Source of the DNA: Robbsia betulipollinis
Lineage (GTDB): Bacteria; Pseudomonadota; Gammaproteobacteria; Burkholderiales; Burkholderiaceae
NCBI RefSeq assembly: GCF_026624755.1
Contig: NZ_JAPMXC010000001.1
Coordinates: forward strand, 744,001 to 808,000
Length of the DNA stretch: 64,000 bases
Direction of reading: 5' to 3'
The notes below the pieces were generated by a model, which did no database searches, was not told the DNA's origin, and worked only from the letters and a program-made list of their open reading frames with translations. The position numbers and the translations under genes are program-made. This document shows, piece by piece, positions 53,090-64,000 of the stretch. Position 1 is the first letter of the stretch; each line of letters opens with the position of its first letter.

Positions 53090-56000
53090 CTACTTATTGT
53101 CGACGAATCCCGCAGCCGATTCCATATCGACCGCAACGATGCGCGACACCCCCTGCTCCTGCATCGTCACGCCGATCAATTGCTGCGCCATCTCCATCGC
53201 GATCTTGTTGTGCGAAATGAAGAGGAACTGCGTTTTCTCGGACATCGCGCGCACCAGGTTCGCGAAGCGTCCGGTGTTCGCATCGTCGAGCGGCGCGTCG
53301 ACTTCGTCGAGCAGACAGAACGGCGCGGGGTTGAGCTGAAACATCGCGAACACCAGGGCGGTGGCGGTCAGCGCCTTCTCGCCGCCCGAGAGCAGATGGA
53401 TCGTCGTGTTTTTCTTGCCCGGCGGCTGGGCGAGCACCTGCACGCCCGCATCGAGAATCTCGTCGCCGGTCATCACCAGTTTCGCCTGGCCTCCGCCGAA
53501 CAGCCGCGGGAAGAGTTCGCCGAAGTGGCGGTTCACCTCGTTGAAGGTGCCCTGCAGCAGTTCGCGCGTTTCCTGGTCGATTTTGTGGATCGCGTCTTCC
53601 AGCGTCGTGATCGCGCTGACGAGATCGGCCGACTGCGCGTCGAGAAAGCCCTTCCTCTCGCGCGCCGTGGTCAATTCCTCCAACGCCGCCATGTTGACCG
53701 CGCCCAGCGCCTGGACCGCCTGGTTGATCCGGGTGACCTCCGCCTGCAACCAGGCCGGCTTCGGCTGAGCGTCCGGCTGCGCGGCGAGACGCGCGCGCAA
53801 CGCGTCGATATCGACCGCCGCGGCTCCCACCGCCGCGGCCGCCAGCTGTTCGGCAAACTGCTCGCCGCTCAGGCGCGCGGCCTGTTCCTTCAGCTGGAAT
53901 TCGGTGATGCGCTCGCGCAGCGGCTGCAGCGAGCGCTCGGTGCTCAGGCGCGCCTCGTCGGTTTGGCGCAGCTGCAGGGTCAGCGCATCGGTCTCGGTGC
54001 GCACCGCGGCGAGCGCCTGCTCGCGTTGCGTGCGTACCGCGAGCGCCTGTTGCAGGCCAGTGTCGGCGGTCTTGTCCTCGATGCCGGCGAGTTCAGCGCG
54101 CGCGTCCTCGAGTTCGAGTTCGATGCGTTCGAGCTGCTCGACGCCCAGTTCCACCGTGCGCTGCAGTTCGCCGATCCGCGCGGCCAGATTGCGCTCGTCG
54201 AAACCGGCGTCCTGCGCGCCGCGCTCGAGATCGCGCAGGCGCTGACGCGCCACGTCGAGGTCTTCCTGCAGGCGCTCGAATGCGCTCTGCTCATCCTCGA
54301 AGCGCGCCTGGATCTCCGCCAGCGTGGCGTCGTGCGCCTCGAACGCGAGGTCGGCGGCCGCGACCGCCGCGCGCTGCTCGTCGCGCTGCGCGTCGATTTC
54401 CTCGAGTTCCGCGCCGATCTGGGTGCTGCGCGTGGTGAAGCGCTCGAATGCCTGCGCGAGCGTCAGGACGTCGAGCTGCAGCGCATGGGCATCGCGCGTG
54501 GCGGCATCCGCGCGCAGGCGCAGATCGGCCTCGTCGCGCGCCGCACGTTCGTACTCGGCCTGGGCGCGGGCCGCGCCCAGTCTGGCTTCATCGGCCAGCA
54601 GCGCCTGGGCCCGCACCTCGCGCGACAGATTGTCGATTTCCTGTGCGCGTTCGAGCATGCCCGCGTTCTCGGAATCGGCGGCGTACAGGGCGATGCCGCA
54701 ACGGCTGACCTGGTGCCCGGCCGGCACGACCAGGCAACCGCCGTCGGGCAGCTGCGCGCGCGCAGCCAGCGCCGCGGCGAGATCGTCGGCCGCGTACGCG
54801 CTCGCGAGCCAGTCGCCCAGCACCGCGCGCAGACCTGGATCGTCGATGCGAATCAGCGACAATAACGGACGCAAACCCGGACGCAAACCCGGACGCAAAC
54901 CCTCGATCGCCGGGGGCATCCGACCCGCCGGCGGCGGCGCATAGAACGCCAGCTTGGCCGGCGGCGCGTCGGCGACGAGCGCCCGGACCCGGTCGAGATC
55001 CGAGATTTCGAGCGCGGCCAGCCGCTCGCGCAGCACCGATTCCACCGCGGTTTCCCAACCGCGCTGCACCTGCAAACGCTTCCAGAGCCGCGGCAGGGTC
55101 TGCAATTCGTGCTTGTCGAGCCAGGGCTGCACGCGGCCCTCGGTCTGCACGCTCTCCTGAAGGGCCCGCAGCGCGCCCAGCCGGGCATCGAGCTGCGCGA
55201 TGCGCGCCGTTTCGTCGCGTGCCTGCTGCTCGGCCCGGCGCCGCTCGGCATCGCGCTGCGGCACCGTGGTCTGCGCCTCGGCCAGCCGCTCGAGCGCGGC
55301 GTCGCGCACCGCTTCCTGCTCGGCAAGCTGCGCCCGCGCCGCTTCGAGCCGGGTCGCGTCGGGCATGTCGAGTCCGCTCGCTTCGCGGCGCAGGCGCTCG
55401 CGGCGCGCGTCGAGCTGCTGCAGTTGCTGCTCGGCATTGCGCCGCTGCGCGGCCTCGAGCTTGAGCGCCTGTTCGGTGCGCGCGATGCCGGCGCGCGCTT
55501 CGGTCAGCGTCGCCTGGGCCGCGCGCCAGCGCGTCTCCAGTTCCGGCAGCGTTTCGGCGGCGCTCGCCGCATCCGCCTGCGCCTGTTCGCTGCGGCCCTG
55601 GGCGAGCGCCAGCGCGTCCTCGGCGGCGTCGATGTCCGCGCGGGCGTTGCGCGCCTGCGTCTGCCATTGCTGGCGCTGCGCGTCGAGCGCGCCGATCTGC
55701 GCGGTGGTGCGATTGCGCGCGTCGACGATGAAGCGAATTTCCGCCTCGATCTTCGACACCTCGGCATTGGCTTCGTAGAGCAGCGCCTGCGCACCCTGCA
55801 CCGTGTCGCTGGCGGTGTAGTGCGCCGCGCGCAGCGTCTCCAGATCAGCCTCGATCTCGCGCAGCCGCGCGGTTTGCGAGGCGACCTCGTTTTGTGCCGC
55901 TTCGATCGAGCGCCGATGCCGTTGCCGCTCGTTTTCCGCCTCGGTCTGCCGCAACAGCCAGAGCAGGCGCTGTTTTTCGTCGCCCTCCTGCTGCAGGCTG

Positions 56001-56656
56001 CGGTAGCGTTCGGCGACCAGCGCCTGCGCCTCCAGCTTCTCCAGGTTCGCGCTCAACTCGCGCACGATGTCCTCGACCCGGGTGAGATTCTCGCGTGTGT
56101 CGTGCAGCCGGTTTTCGGTCTCGCGCCGGCGTTCCTTGTACTTGGACACGCCCGCGGCTTCTTCCAGGAAGACGCGCAGGTCCTCCGGCTTGGCCTCGAT
56201 CAGGCGCGAAATGGTGCCCTGCCCGATGATCGCGTACGCGCGCGGCCCCAGACCCGTGCCGAGAAAAATGTCCTGGATGTCGCGGCGGCGCGCCGGCAGA
56301 TTGTTGATGTAATAGCTGGACGTGCCGTCGCGGGTGAGCACGCGCTTGACCGAGATCTCGCCGTACTGGCCCCACTGGCCGCCGGCGCGATGCGCGGTGT
56401 TGTCGAACACGAGTTCGACGCTCGCGCGGCTGCCCGGCTTGCGGTTCGTCGAGCCGTTGAAGATGACGTCCTGCATCGATTCGCCGCGCAGTTCCGAAGC
56501 GCGCGACTCGCCCAGCACCCAGCGCACGGCGTCGATGATGTTCGATTTGCCGCACCCGTTCGGTCCGACCACGCCGACGAGCTGGCCGGGTACCTGGAAC
56601 TGGGTAGGATCGACGAAAGACTTGAAACCAGCGAGTTTGATCGAAGTAAGACGCAC
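53090..56656 (-). CDS. smc: Chromosome partition protein SMC
   Basis: A 1188-residue SMC ATPase that loops and organises the chromosome with ScpA and ScpB. The Walker A GPNGCGKSNIIDAVRW is at the start. A long coiled coil leads to a hinge at about 515-660 and back. The C-terminal head has LLSGGEKALTATALVFA and the Walker B CLLDEVDAPLDD. The start is GTG at 56656. The hinge contains a short triple GLRP repeat. zipA and ligA follow on the same strand. Confidence 0.96.
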   Translation of the reverse strand: MRLTSIKLAGFKSFVDPTQFQVPGQLVGVVGPNGCGKSNIIDAVRWVLGESRASELRGESMQDVIFNGSTNRKPGSRASVELVFDNTAHRAGGQWGQYGEISVKRVLTRDGTSSYYINNLPARRRDIQDIFLGTGLGPRAYAIIGQGTISRLIEAKPEDLRVFLEEAAGVSKYKERRRETENRLHDTRENLTRVEDIVRELSANLEKLEAQALVAERYRSLQQEGDEKQRLLWLLRQTEAENERQRHRRSIEAAQNEVASQTARLREIEADLETLRAAHYTASDTVQGAQALLYEANAEVSKIEAEIRFIVDARNRTTAQIGALDAQRQQWQTQARNARADIDAAEDALALAQGRSEQAQADAASAAETLPELETRWRAAQATLTEARAGIARTEQALKLEAAQRRNAEQQLQQLDARRERLRREASGLDMPDATRLEAARAQLAEQEAVRDAALERLAEAQTTVPQRDAERRRAEQQARDETARIAQLDARLGALRALQESVQTEGRVQPWLDKHELQTLPRLWKRLQVQRGWETAVESVLRERLAALEISDLDRVRALVADAPPAKLAFYAPPPAGRMPPAIEGLRPGLRPGLRPLLSLIRIDDPGLRAVLGDWLASAYAADDLAAALAARAQLPDGGCLVVPAGHQVSRCGIALYAADSENAGMLERAQEIDNLSREVRAQALLADEARLGAARAQAEYERAARDEADLRLRADAATRDAHALQLDVLTLAQAFERFTTRSTQIGAELEEIDAQRDEQRAAVAAADLAFEAHDATLAEIQARFEDEQSAFERLQEDLDVARQRLRDLERGAQDAGFDERNLAARIGELQRTVELGVEQLERIELELEDARAELAGIEDKTADTGLQQALAVRTQREQALAAVRTETDALTLQLRQTDEARLSTERSLQPLRERITEFQLKEQAARLSGEQFAEQLAAAAVGAAAVDIDALRARLAAQPDAQPKPAWLQAEVTRINQAVQALGAVNMAALEELTTARERKGFLDAQSADLVSAITTLEDAIHKIDQETRELLQGTFNEVNRHFGELFPRLFGGGQAKLVMTGDEILDAGVQVLAQPPGKKNTTIHLLSGGEKALTATALVFAMFQLNPAPFCLLDEVDAPLDDANTGRFANLVRAMSEKTQFLFISHNKIAMEMAQQLIGVTMQEQGVSRIVAVDMESAAGFVDNK
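54867..54902. repeat. Three 12-bp repeats in the smc hinge region
   Basis: GGACGCAAACCC occurs three times head to tail. On the minus strand it encodes GLRP three times within the hinge domain of SMC, an unexpected place for low-complexity expansion. The frame is kept. Confidence 0.88.
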
Positions 56657-56870
56657 GGCGCTCGAATGGAATGCAGGGTGGGCGGTCAGCCCATGCGGGA
56701 AACGGGGCGCTCCTGCGCGTGCCGCGCACAGGGCGCATGCACGAGGGGCGCATGGGGCGCGCTCCGCCGAATTGCCCCGGATGATACCATCGCGCGCGCC
56801 GCGCCCCGGCCCCGCGCGGCGCAGGTCGCGCTATAATCGTCCCCCATTCGCGCCCTGACGAGACCGCCTC

Positions 56871-58076
56871 GTGAACCCGCTTCTCGATACCCTGCAGCCC
56901 TATCCATTCGAAAAGCTGCGCAAGCTGTTCGCCGATGTCGTGCCGCCCCCGGCCCTCGCCGCGATCAGCTTTGGCATCGGCGAACCGAAACACGCCACAC
57001 CGTCCTTCGTTCTCGACGCCTATCGGACAGCGCTGGGCGGCCTGGCGGTCTATCCCGCGACGGCGGGCGGCGACGCGCTGCGCGCCGCCGCGGCCGACTG
57101 GCTCACGCGCCGCTACGGCAATGTCGAGGTCGATCCGAAGACGCAGATCCTGCCGGTCGCCGGCACCCGCGAGGCACTGTTCTCGATCGCGCAGACGGTC
57201 GTCGATCCGACGCGCGGCGACGCCGTGGTGGTCTGTCCGAACCCCTTCTATCAGATCTACGAAGGCGCGGCGCTGCTTGCCGGCGCGACGCCGTGGTTCG
57301 CGAACTGTCTCGCCGAGAACGGCTATGCGTGCGACTATGCCGCCGTGCCGGCCGAGGTCTGGGCGCGCACCCAGCTCGTCTACGTCTGTTCGCCGGGCAA
57401 TCCGACCGGTGCGACGCTGTCGCTCGACGGCTGGCGCGAACTCTTCGCGCTGTCCGACCGGTACGGGTTCGTGATCGCCTCGGACGAGTGCTACTCCGAG
57501 ATCTATTTCAACGACACGCCGCCACTCGGATCGCTGGAAGCCGCGCAGCAACTCGGGCGCGGCTTCGACCGCCTGCTGGCATTCACGAGCCTGTCCAAGC
57601 GCTCGAACGTGCCGGGCCTGCGCTCGGGCTTCGTCGCGGGAGACGCGAACCTGATCCGCCCCTATCTGCTGTACCGCACCTATCACGGCAGCGCGCTGTC
57701 GCAGACGGTCCAGGACGTGAGCGTGGTCGCCTGGCGCGACGAACAGCACGTCGTGGACAATCGCGCGCAGTACCGCCGCAAGTTCGCAACCGTCACGCCG
57801 CTGCTCGCCGAGGTGCTGGACGTGCGCCTGCCCGATGCCGGCTTTTATCTGTGGGCGGACGTGCGCCGCACGGGCCTCGACGATGTCGCGTTCGCCCGCG
57901 CGCTGTACGCGCAGACCCACGTGACGGTGCTGCCCGGTTCCTACCTCGCGCGCGAAGCCGCGGGCGTCAACCCCGGCAGCGGCCATGTGCGCCTGGCGCT
58001 GGTCGCCGAATACGACGAGTGCGTGGCGGGCGCCAGGCGCATCGTCGAATTCTGCCGGCGGCACGCACGCGCCTGA
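56871..58076 (+). CDS. dapC: Succinyldiaminopimelate transaminase
   Basis: A 401-residue PLP aminotransferase of fold type I, making N-succinyl-diaminopimelate from the keto precursor with glutamate. It begins [19 protein letters not shown], has [24 protein letters not shown] and the PLP Lys near 243 in [15 protein letters not shown]. The start is GTG at 56871. It opens the dapC-dapD-arsC-dapE run of lysine and peptidoglycan precursor genes, and is divergent from smc. Confidence 0.93.
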   Translation: MNPLLDTLQPYPFEKLRKLFADVVPPPALAAISFGIGEPKHATPSFVLDAYRTALGGLAVYPATAGGDALRAAAADWLTRRYGNVEVDPKTQILPVAGTREALFSIAQTVVDPTRGDAVVVCPNPFYQIYEGAALLAGATPWFANCLAENGYACDYAAVPAEVWARTQLVYVCSPGNPTGATLSLDGWRELFALSDRYGFVIASDECYSEIYFNDTPPLGSLEAAQQLGRGFDRLLAFTSLSKRSNVPGLRSGFVAGDANLIRPYLLYRTYHGSALSQTVQDVSVVAWRDEQHVVDNRAQYRRKFATVTPLLAEVLDVRLPDAGFYLWADVRRTGLDDVAFARALYAQTHVTVLPGSYLAREAAGVNPGSGHVRLALVAEYDECVAGARRIVEFCRRHARA

Positions 58077-58134
58077 GCCGATGCGGCCGCCGTTCCCCTT
58101 ACGACCGATTCACCCATTTTCGCAAGAGACGCAC

Positions 58135-58970
58135 ATGACACAAGACATCCAGAAGGTTATCGACGACGCCTGGGAAATCCGCGCCGAACTGTCCCCCGCG
58201 CGCGCGCCGGCCGAGATCCGCGCCGCCGTCGCCGAGGCGATCGCGCAACTCGACCAGGGCCGCGCGCGCGTGGCCGCGCCGGACGCGGACGCCCCCGGCG
58301 GCTGGGTCGTCAACCAGTGGCTGAAGAAGGCCGTCCTGCTGTCGTTCCGCCTGGAAGACAACCAGCCGATGGCGGCCGGCGGCTTCACGCAGTTCTACGA
58401 CAAGGTGCCGAGCAAGTTCGCCGACTACACCGCCGCGGACTTCGCCGCGGGCGGCTTTCGCGTCGTGCCGCCGGCCGTGGCCCGCCGCGGCGCCTTCATC
58501 GCGCGCAACGTCGTGCTGATGCCGTCGTACACGAATATCGGCGCCTATGTCGACGAAGGCACGATGGTCGACACCTGGGCGACCGTCGGTTCCTGCGCGC
58601 AGATCGGCAAGAACGTGCACCTGTCGGGGGGCGTGGGCATCGGCGGCGTGCTCGAGCCGCTGCAGGCGAATCCGGTCATCATCGAGGACAACTGCTTCAT
58701 CGGCGCGCGCTCGGAAATCGTCGAGGGCGTGATCGTCGAGCGCGACTCGGTGATCTCGATGGGCGTCTATATCGGTCAAAGCACGAAGATCTTCGATCGC
58801 GAGACCGGCGAGGTGATGTACGGGCGCGTGCCGGCGGGATCGGTCGTGGTGCCGGGCAACCTGCCGTCGAAGGAAGGCAACTGCAGCCTGTACGCGGCGA
58901 TCATCGTCAAGAAGGTGGATGCGAAGACGCGTGCGAAGACCTCGCTCAACGAGTTGCTGCGAGGCGATTG

Positions 58971-58971
<1 letters not shown>
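58135..58971 (+). CDS. dapD: Tetrahydrodipicolinate N-succinyltransferase
   Basis: A 278-residue trimeric beta-helix enzyme adding succinyl from succinyl-CoA. Conserved segments are [76 protein letters not shown] and [18 protein letters not shown]. The ATG at 58135 gives the standard [10 protein letters not shown] start. Its stop overlaps the ArsC-like ATG by one base. Confidence 0.97.
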
Positions 58972-60628
<1,657 letters not shown>

Positions 60629-60803
60629 GTGCCGCCTGCCGCCGGACGCACGCCCGCGCCCCTGCGTGCCCGCACGCCGGCACGCGCCGGTCATCCGGCC
60701 GCGTTTTCCCCGGCCATCCCCGTTTGCCATTCCCGCTTCCATTCCCATTCCCGATCCCGCCGCGCGGGGTCGTTTCTCCCACTTCGCTTTCCAGGCGCGC
60801 CCG

Positions 60804-61697
60804 ATGACGACGCAATACCCTTTCTCGACCCTGCGCGATCTGCTGCGCTACGCCGTCACCCGTTTCGGCCAGGCCAAACTCGCGTTCGGCCACGGCAACG
60901 CCAATGCCTACGATGAGGCCGCCTATCTGCTGCTGCATACGTTGAGCCTGCCGCTGGACATGCTCGACCCCTTCCTCGACGCAACCCTCACCGACACGGA
61001 AATCGCCAAGGTGCTCGACGTGATCGAGAAGCGCGCGACCGATCGCATCCCCGCTGCCTATCTGACGCAGGAAGCCTGGCTGCACGGCTATCGTTTCTAC
61101 GTCGACGAACGCACGATCGTGCCGCGTTCGCTGATCGGCGAATTGCTGATCGAGCACCTGTCGCCGTGGATCAGCCAGCCGCATGGCGTCGACGCGGTGC
61201 TGGAACTGTGCACGGGTTCGGCATGCCTGTCGGTGCTCGCCGCGGATGCCTTTCCCGCCGCGACGATCGATGCCGTGGATCTGAGCGCCGACGCGCTCGC
61301 GGTGGCGCGCCGCAACGTCGACGACTATGCGCTCGCCGAGCGCATCACGCTGTTCCAGGGCGATCTGTACGCACCGCTGCCGGCCGGCCGGCGCTACAAC
61401 CTGATCTTCGCCAATCCGCCCTACGTCAACACCGACTCCATGTCCCGCCTGCCCGACGAATACCGGCGCGAACCCACGCTCGCGCTGGCCGGCGGCGACG
61501 ACGGCATGGACGTGGTGCGCCGCATCGTCGAGGAAGCCCGCAACTGGCTGACCGACGACGGCGTGCTGGTGGTCGAGATCGGCAACGAGCGCCGCTACGC
61601 GGAAGCGGCCTTCGGCGGGCTCGATCCAGTCTGGCTCTCGACCAGCGCCGGCGACGACGCGGTCTTCCTGCTGCACGCGGGCGACCTCCCCGACTGA
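60804..61697 (+). CDS. prmB: Ribosomal protein L3 glutamine methyltransferase
   Basis: A 297-residue SAM-dependent methyltransferase that methylates a Gln of L3. It has an N-terminal helical domain (LRDLLRYAVTRFGQAKLAFG), the SAM-binding LELCTGSACLSVLAA, and the glutamine-recognising NPPY in FANPPYVNTD. EPTLALAGGDDGMDVVRRI is typical. The ATG at 60804 gives the family start. It follows dapE by 175 bases, in which only a Pro/Arg-coding non-conserved frame is seen. Confidence 0.95.
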   Translation: MTTQYPFSTLRDLLRYAVTRFGQAKLAFGHGNANAYDEAAYLLLHTLSLPLDMLDPFLDATLTDTEIAKVLDVIEKRATDRIPAAYLTQEAWLHGYRFYVDERTIVPRSLIGELLIEHLSPWISQPHGVDAVLELCTGSACLSVLAADAFPAATIDAVDLSADALAVARRNVDDYALAERITLFQGDLYAPLPAGRRYNLIFANPPYVNTDSMSRLPDEYRREPTLALAGGDDGMDVVRRIVEEARNWLTDDGVLVVEIGNERRYAEAAFGGLDPVWLSTSAGDDAVFLLHAGDLPD

Positions 61698-61785
61698 GCG
61701 CGGCGGGCGCCGACGGGATGCCCGTGGGCACCGCGACGCACGCGCCAGCCGGCATGCCCATGCCATCCACCCAAGCGGAGAGCCG

Positions 61786-63219
61786 ATGCATTTCAGCATG
61801 ATCGACCTGGGCACCCTGGTGCTGCTGATCCATCTCAGCGGCGTCGTGGCGGCGGTGCACGCCGTCGTCTATACGCGCACCTCGCAAGGCGCGATCGCCT
61901 GGGCCGTGGCGCTGGTGACGATGCCCTATCTGACGCTCGTGCCCTATCTGTTTCTCGGGCAAAGCCACTTCGCGGGCTATATCGACGCGCGCCGCAGCGG
62001 CAACCGTCAGTTGCGCGCGCTGGCCGACCTGCCCGACGGCCCCGCGGACCCGGACGCCACGGGCCGCGCGACGGCCGCGCTCGGCGACGGCGCGACCCAC
62101 GCCTTCGATCGCCTGAGCGGCATGCCGCTGCTGGCGGGCAACCGCGTGAGCACGCTGATCAATGGTACCCAGACCTTCGACGCCATCCTCGCAGCCATCG
62201 AGGGCGCCAAGCACTACGTGCTGGTGCAGTTTTTCGTGGTGCGCGACGACCGCATCGGCCAGCGCCTCAAACGCGCGCTGCTCGGCTGCGCGGCGCGCGG
62301 CGTGCGAACCTATCTGCTGTACGACGGCATCGGGTCGCACGACCTGTCGCGCCGCTATATCCGCGAACTGCGCGCCGGGGGCGTCGTGGCGCACAAGTTC
62401 GCCACGCGCCGTTTCGTCAACCGCTTCCAGTTGAACTTTCGCAACCACCGCAAGCTCGTGGTCATCGACGGCGAGCGCGCCTTCGTCGGCGGGCATAACG
62501 TGGGCGACGAGTATCTGGGCGAGAAGCCGCCGCTGTCGCCGTGGCGCGACACGCATATCGATATCGCCGGGCCGGTGGTGTCGAGCATCCAGTTCGTGTT
62601 CGTCGAGGACTGGTTCTGGGCGACGCAGCGCGTGCCCGACCTGATCCGGTGCAACACCGTCCACGACGCGAACATGTGCTGCCAGGCGATCATCACGGGT
62701 CCCGCGGACGAATTCGAGACCTGTTCGTTGTTCTTCGTCAACGCGATCAATTCCGCCCAGCAACGGATCTGGCTCACCAGCCCCTATTTCGTCCCCGACG
62801 AAGCGGTCTTCACCGCGCTGAAGCTCGCGGTGATGCGCGGCGTGGACGTACGCATCCTGATCCCGGCGCGGCGCGACCACCTGGTGGTGTTCTCCGCGTC
62901 CACCGTCCATGCCAGCGAAGCGGTGCGCGCCGGCGTGCGGATGTTCCGCTACCAGCCGGGGTTTCTGCACCAGAAGGTCGTGCTGATCGACGATATCGCC
63001 GCGGCCGTGGGCAGTCCGAATCTGGACAACCGCTCGTTTCGCCTGAATTTCGAACTGACGGTGCTGACGATCGATCGCGGTTTCGCGGCCGAGGTGGAGA
63101 CGATGCTGCTGGCGGATTTCGCCGAATCGCTTCCGGTCGGACTCGACGAATTCCGCCGGGCACCGGCACTGAAGCGGGCGGCGATGCGCGTCGCCTGCCT
63201 GTTTTCGCCGATACTCTGA
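61786..63219 (+). CDS. cls: Cardiolipin synthase (phospholipase D family)
   Basis: A 477-residue inner-membrane enzyme joining phosphatidylglycerols or related lipids into cardiolipin. Two N-terminal membrane helices (about 8-27 and 36-57) precede two HKD motifs: NHRKLVVIDGERAFVGGHN near 223 and HQKVVLIDDIAAAVGSPN near 395. AGCGGAGAG upstream of the ATG fits a ribosome site. It shows the ClsA-type layout. It follows prmB and converges on the glutathione peroxidase gene. Confidence 0.94.
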   Translation: MHFSMIDLGTLVLLIHLSGVVAAVHAVVYTRTSQGAIAWAVALVTMPYLTLVPYLFLGQSHFAGYIDARRSGNRQLRALADLPDGPADPDATGRATAALGDGATHAFDRLSGMPLLAGNRVSTLINGTQTFDAILAAIEGAKHYVLVQFFVVRDDRIGQRLKRALLGCAARGVRTYLLYDGIGSHDLSRRYIRELRAGGVVAHKFATRRFVNRFQLNFRNHRKLVVIDGERAFVGGHNVGDEYLGEKPPLSPWRDTHIDIAGPVVSSIQFVFVEDWFWATQRVPDLIRCNTVHDANMCCQAIITGPADEFETCSLFFVNAINSAQQRIWLTSPYFVPDEAVFTALKLAVMRGVDVRILIPARRDHLVVFSASTVHASEAVRAGVRMFRYQPGFLHQKVVLIDDIAAAVGSPNLDNRSFRLNFELTVLTIDRGFAAEVETMLLADFAESLPVGLDEFRRAPALKRAAMRVACLFSPIL

Positions 63220-63263
63220 CCTTCGCGGGGCGGTCGATGCGCCTGACCGGCACGTCCGACGAT

Positions 63264-63284
63264 GCGCCCGATGCAACCGGGCGC
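63264..63284. terminator. Hairpin between convergent cls and gpx
   Basis: GCGCCCG and CGGGCGC form a seven-pair perfect stem around a seven-base loop in the 88-base gap. No T tract is present. Confidence 0.4.
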
Positions 63285-63307
63285 CAGGGCGGGCCCGGGG
63301 GGGCACA

Positions 63308-63799
63308 TTACGCCGCCAGCAGCTTTTCGATATCGCTGGCGATCGCCTCGGGCTTGGTGATCGGCGCATAGCGCTCCACCACCCTGCCATGGCGGTCGAT
63401 CAGGAACTTCGTGAAGTTCCATTTGATGCCTTCCGTTCCCAGCATGCCCGGGCGCATGCCGGTCAGCCAGCGAAACAACGGATGCGCATGCTCGCCATTG
63501 ACCTCGATCTTCTCGAACAGCGGAAAGCTGAGTCCGAAATTCTGCGTGCAGAACGCGCCGATCGTCTCGCTGTCGCCCGGCTCCTGACGCCCGAACTGGT
63601 TGCACGGGAAACCCAGCACCTCGAAGCCGCTGTCGGCGAACCGGGTGTGCAGCTGCTGCAGGCCCGTGTACTGGGAGGTGAAACCGCAATGGCTTGCGGT
63701 GTTCACGACCAGCAGCACCTTGTCGGCATAGCGCGACAATGCCACGGACTCGCCGTTTAGCGCCGTGGCGCGGAAATCGTAGATAGTTTTGTCCACCAT
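63308..63799 (-). CDS. gpx: Glutathione peroxidase-family thiol peroxidase
   Basis: A 163-residue GPx-fold peroxidase. The peroxidatic residue is Cys38 in NTASHCGFTSQY, not selenocysteine. The catalytic Gln and Trp environments are in FPCNQFGRQEPG and IKWNFTKFLID. Bacterial members generally use thioredoxin rather than glutathione, with a resolving Cys; here C72 in FPCNQ is the likely partner. It has no signal peptide, so it is cytoplasmic. Confidence 0.94.
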   Translation of the reverse strand: MVDKTIYDFRATALNGESVALSRYADKVLLVVNTASHCGFTSQYTGLQQLHTRFADSGFEVLGFPCNQFGRQEPGDSETIGAFCTQNFGLSFPLFEKIEVNGEHAHPLFRWLTGMRPGMLGTEGIKWNFTKFLIDRHGRVVERYAPITKPEAIASDIEKLLAA

Positions 63800-64000
63800 G
63801 GCCTCTAGAGGAGTTATGCGCTTTTCTCGACGGCGGCTGACGAGCGCCTAGTTTATTGCACTCCGCGCAGACGTGCTTTGCGCTTCCGCACGCCGTGCCC
63901 AGGGCGACGCTGGCGGGCGAGCCGGACCGAACATCCGTGCGGGAATCCCCGGGGCGGCTAGAATAGCGGTTTTGCCCTCTCGCCTGGCTGCCCTCCGTGA
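63800..64000. other. Upstream region of gpx to window end
   Basis: No complete gene lies here. On the plus strand TAGAAT at 63959-63964 may be the -10 of a gene that starts beyond the window; its -35 is not clear. Confidence 0.35.

Overview
The window is about 64 kb of GC-rich chromosome from a betaproteobacterium, almost certainly a member of the Burkholderiaceae (Burkholderia, Paraburkholderia, Robbsia or Pandoraea type). The evidence is the gene order rpsB-tsf-pyrH-frr-uppS-cdsA-dxr-rseP-bamA-skp-lpxD-fabZ-lpxA-lpxB-rnhB-trmH with map-glnD divergent to it, the smc-zipA-ligA order, the dapC-dapD-arsC-dapE-prmB cluster, and the protein sequences themselves. The species cannot be fixed from the sequence alone. 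No tRNA, rRNA or CRISPR array was recognised.

Region 1 (1-6600) is accessory but compositionally native. It holds an OsmC-type protein, a methyl-accepting chemotaxis protein, a YfcF-like glutathione transferase, a DMT exporter divergent from a LysR regulator, a class D beta-lactamase 14 nt downstream of that regulator, and a flavin reductase-type protein.

Region 2 (about 6600-15100) is a mosaic island of lower and uneven GC. It has an AT-rich stretch, a tyrosine recombinase, a small unknown gene whose 3' end runs into an IS30-family remnant, a glycosyltransferase family 25 gene cut off by the same remnant, a gtrA flippase gene facing a two-gene gtrB-like / GT39-like membrane glycosyltransferase operon, and a decayed IS3-family element that ends beside the guaA terminator.

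Region 3 (15108-26712) is core. It contains guaB, a small membrane protein gene and guaA in one operon, a DMT transporter, ratA-rnfH, smpB, a stomatin/NfeD pair, and ppsA divergent from its regulator ppsR. A near-perfect 17-bp inverted repeat lies between ppsA and ppsR.

Region 4 (26719-42539, all minus) is the long run from ribosomal protein S2 through UMP kinase, undecaprenyl and phospholipid precursor synthesis, isoprenoid synthesis, RseP, BamA/Skp and lipid A synthesis to RNase HII and an rRNA/tRNA methyltransferase. It couples translation to envelope building. Strong hairpins separate rpsB/tsf, tsf/pyrH and pyrH/frr.

Region 5 (42899-64000) holds map, glnD, an RluF-like pseudouridine synthase with a very long repeat-bearing N-terminal tail, def-ligA-zipA-smc on the minus strand, the lysine/diaminopimelate genes dapC, dapD and dapE with an ArsC-like gene between, prmB, a cardiolipin synthase and a glutathione peroxidase. 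In-frame short tandem repeats recur inside or beside several core genes (rnfH, the rluF-like gene and its leader, smc). No clearly new multi-gene system is evident. The points best worth following are the gtr-type cluster, the LysR/lipobox beta-lactamase pair, the ppsA/ppsR inverted repeat and the repeat-bearing core genes.
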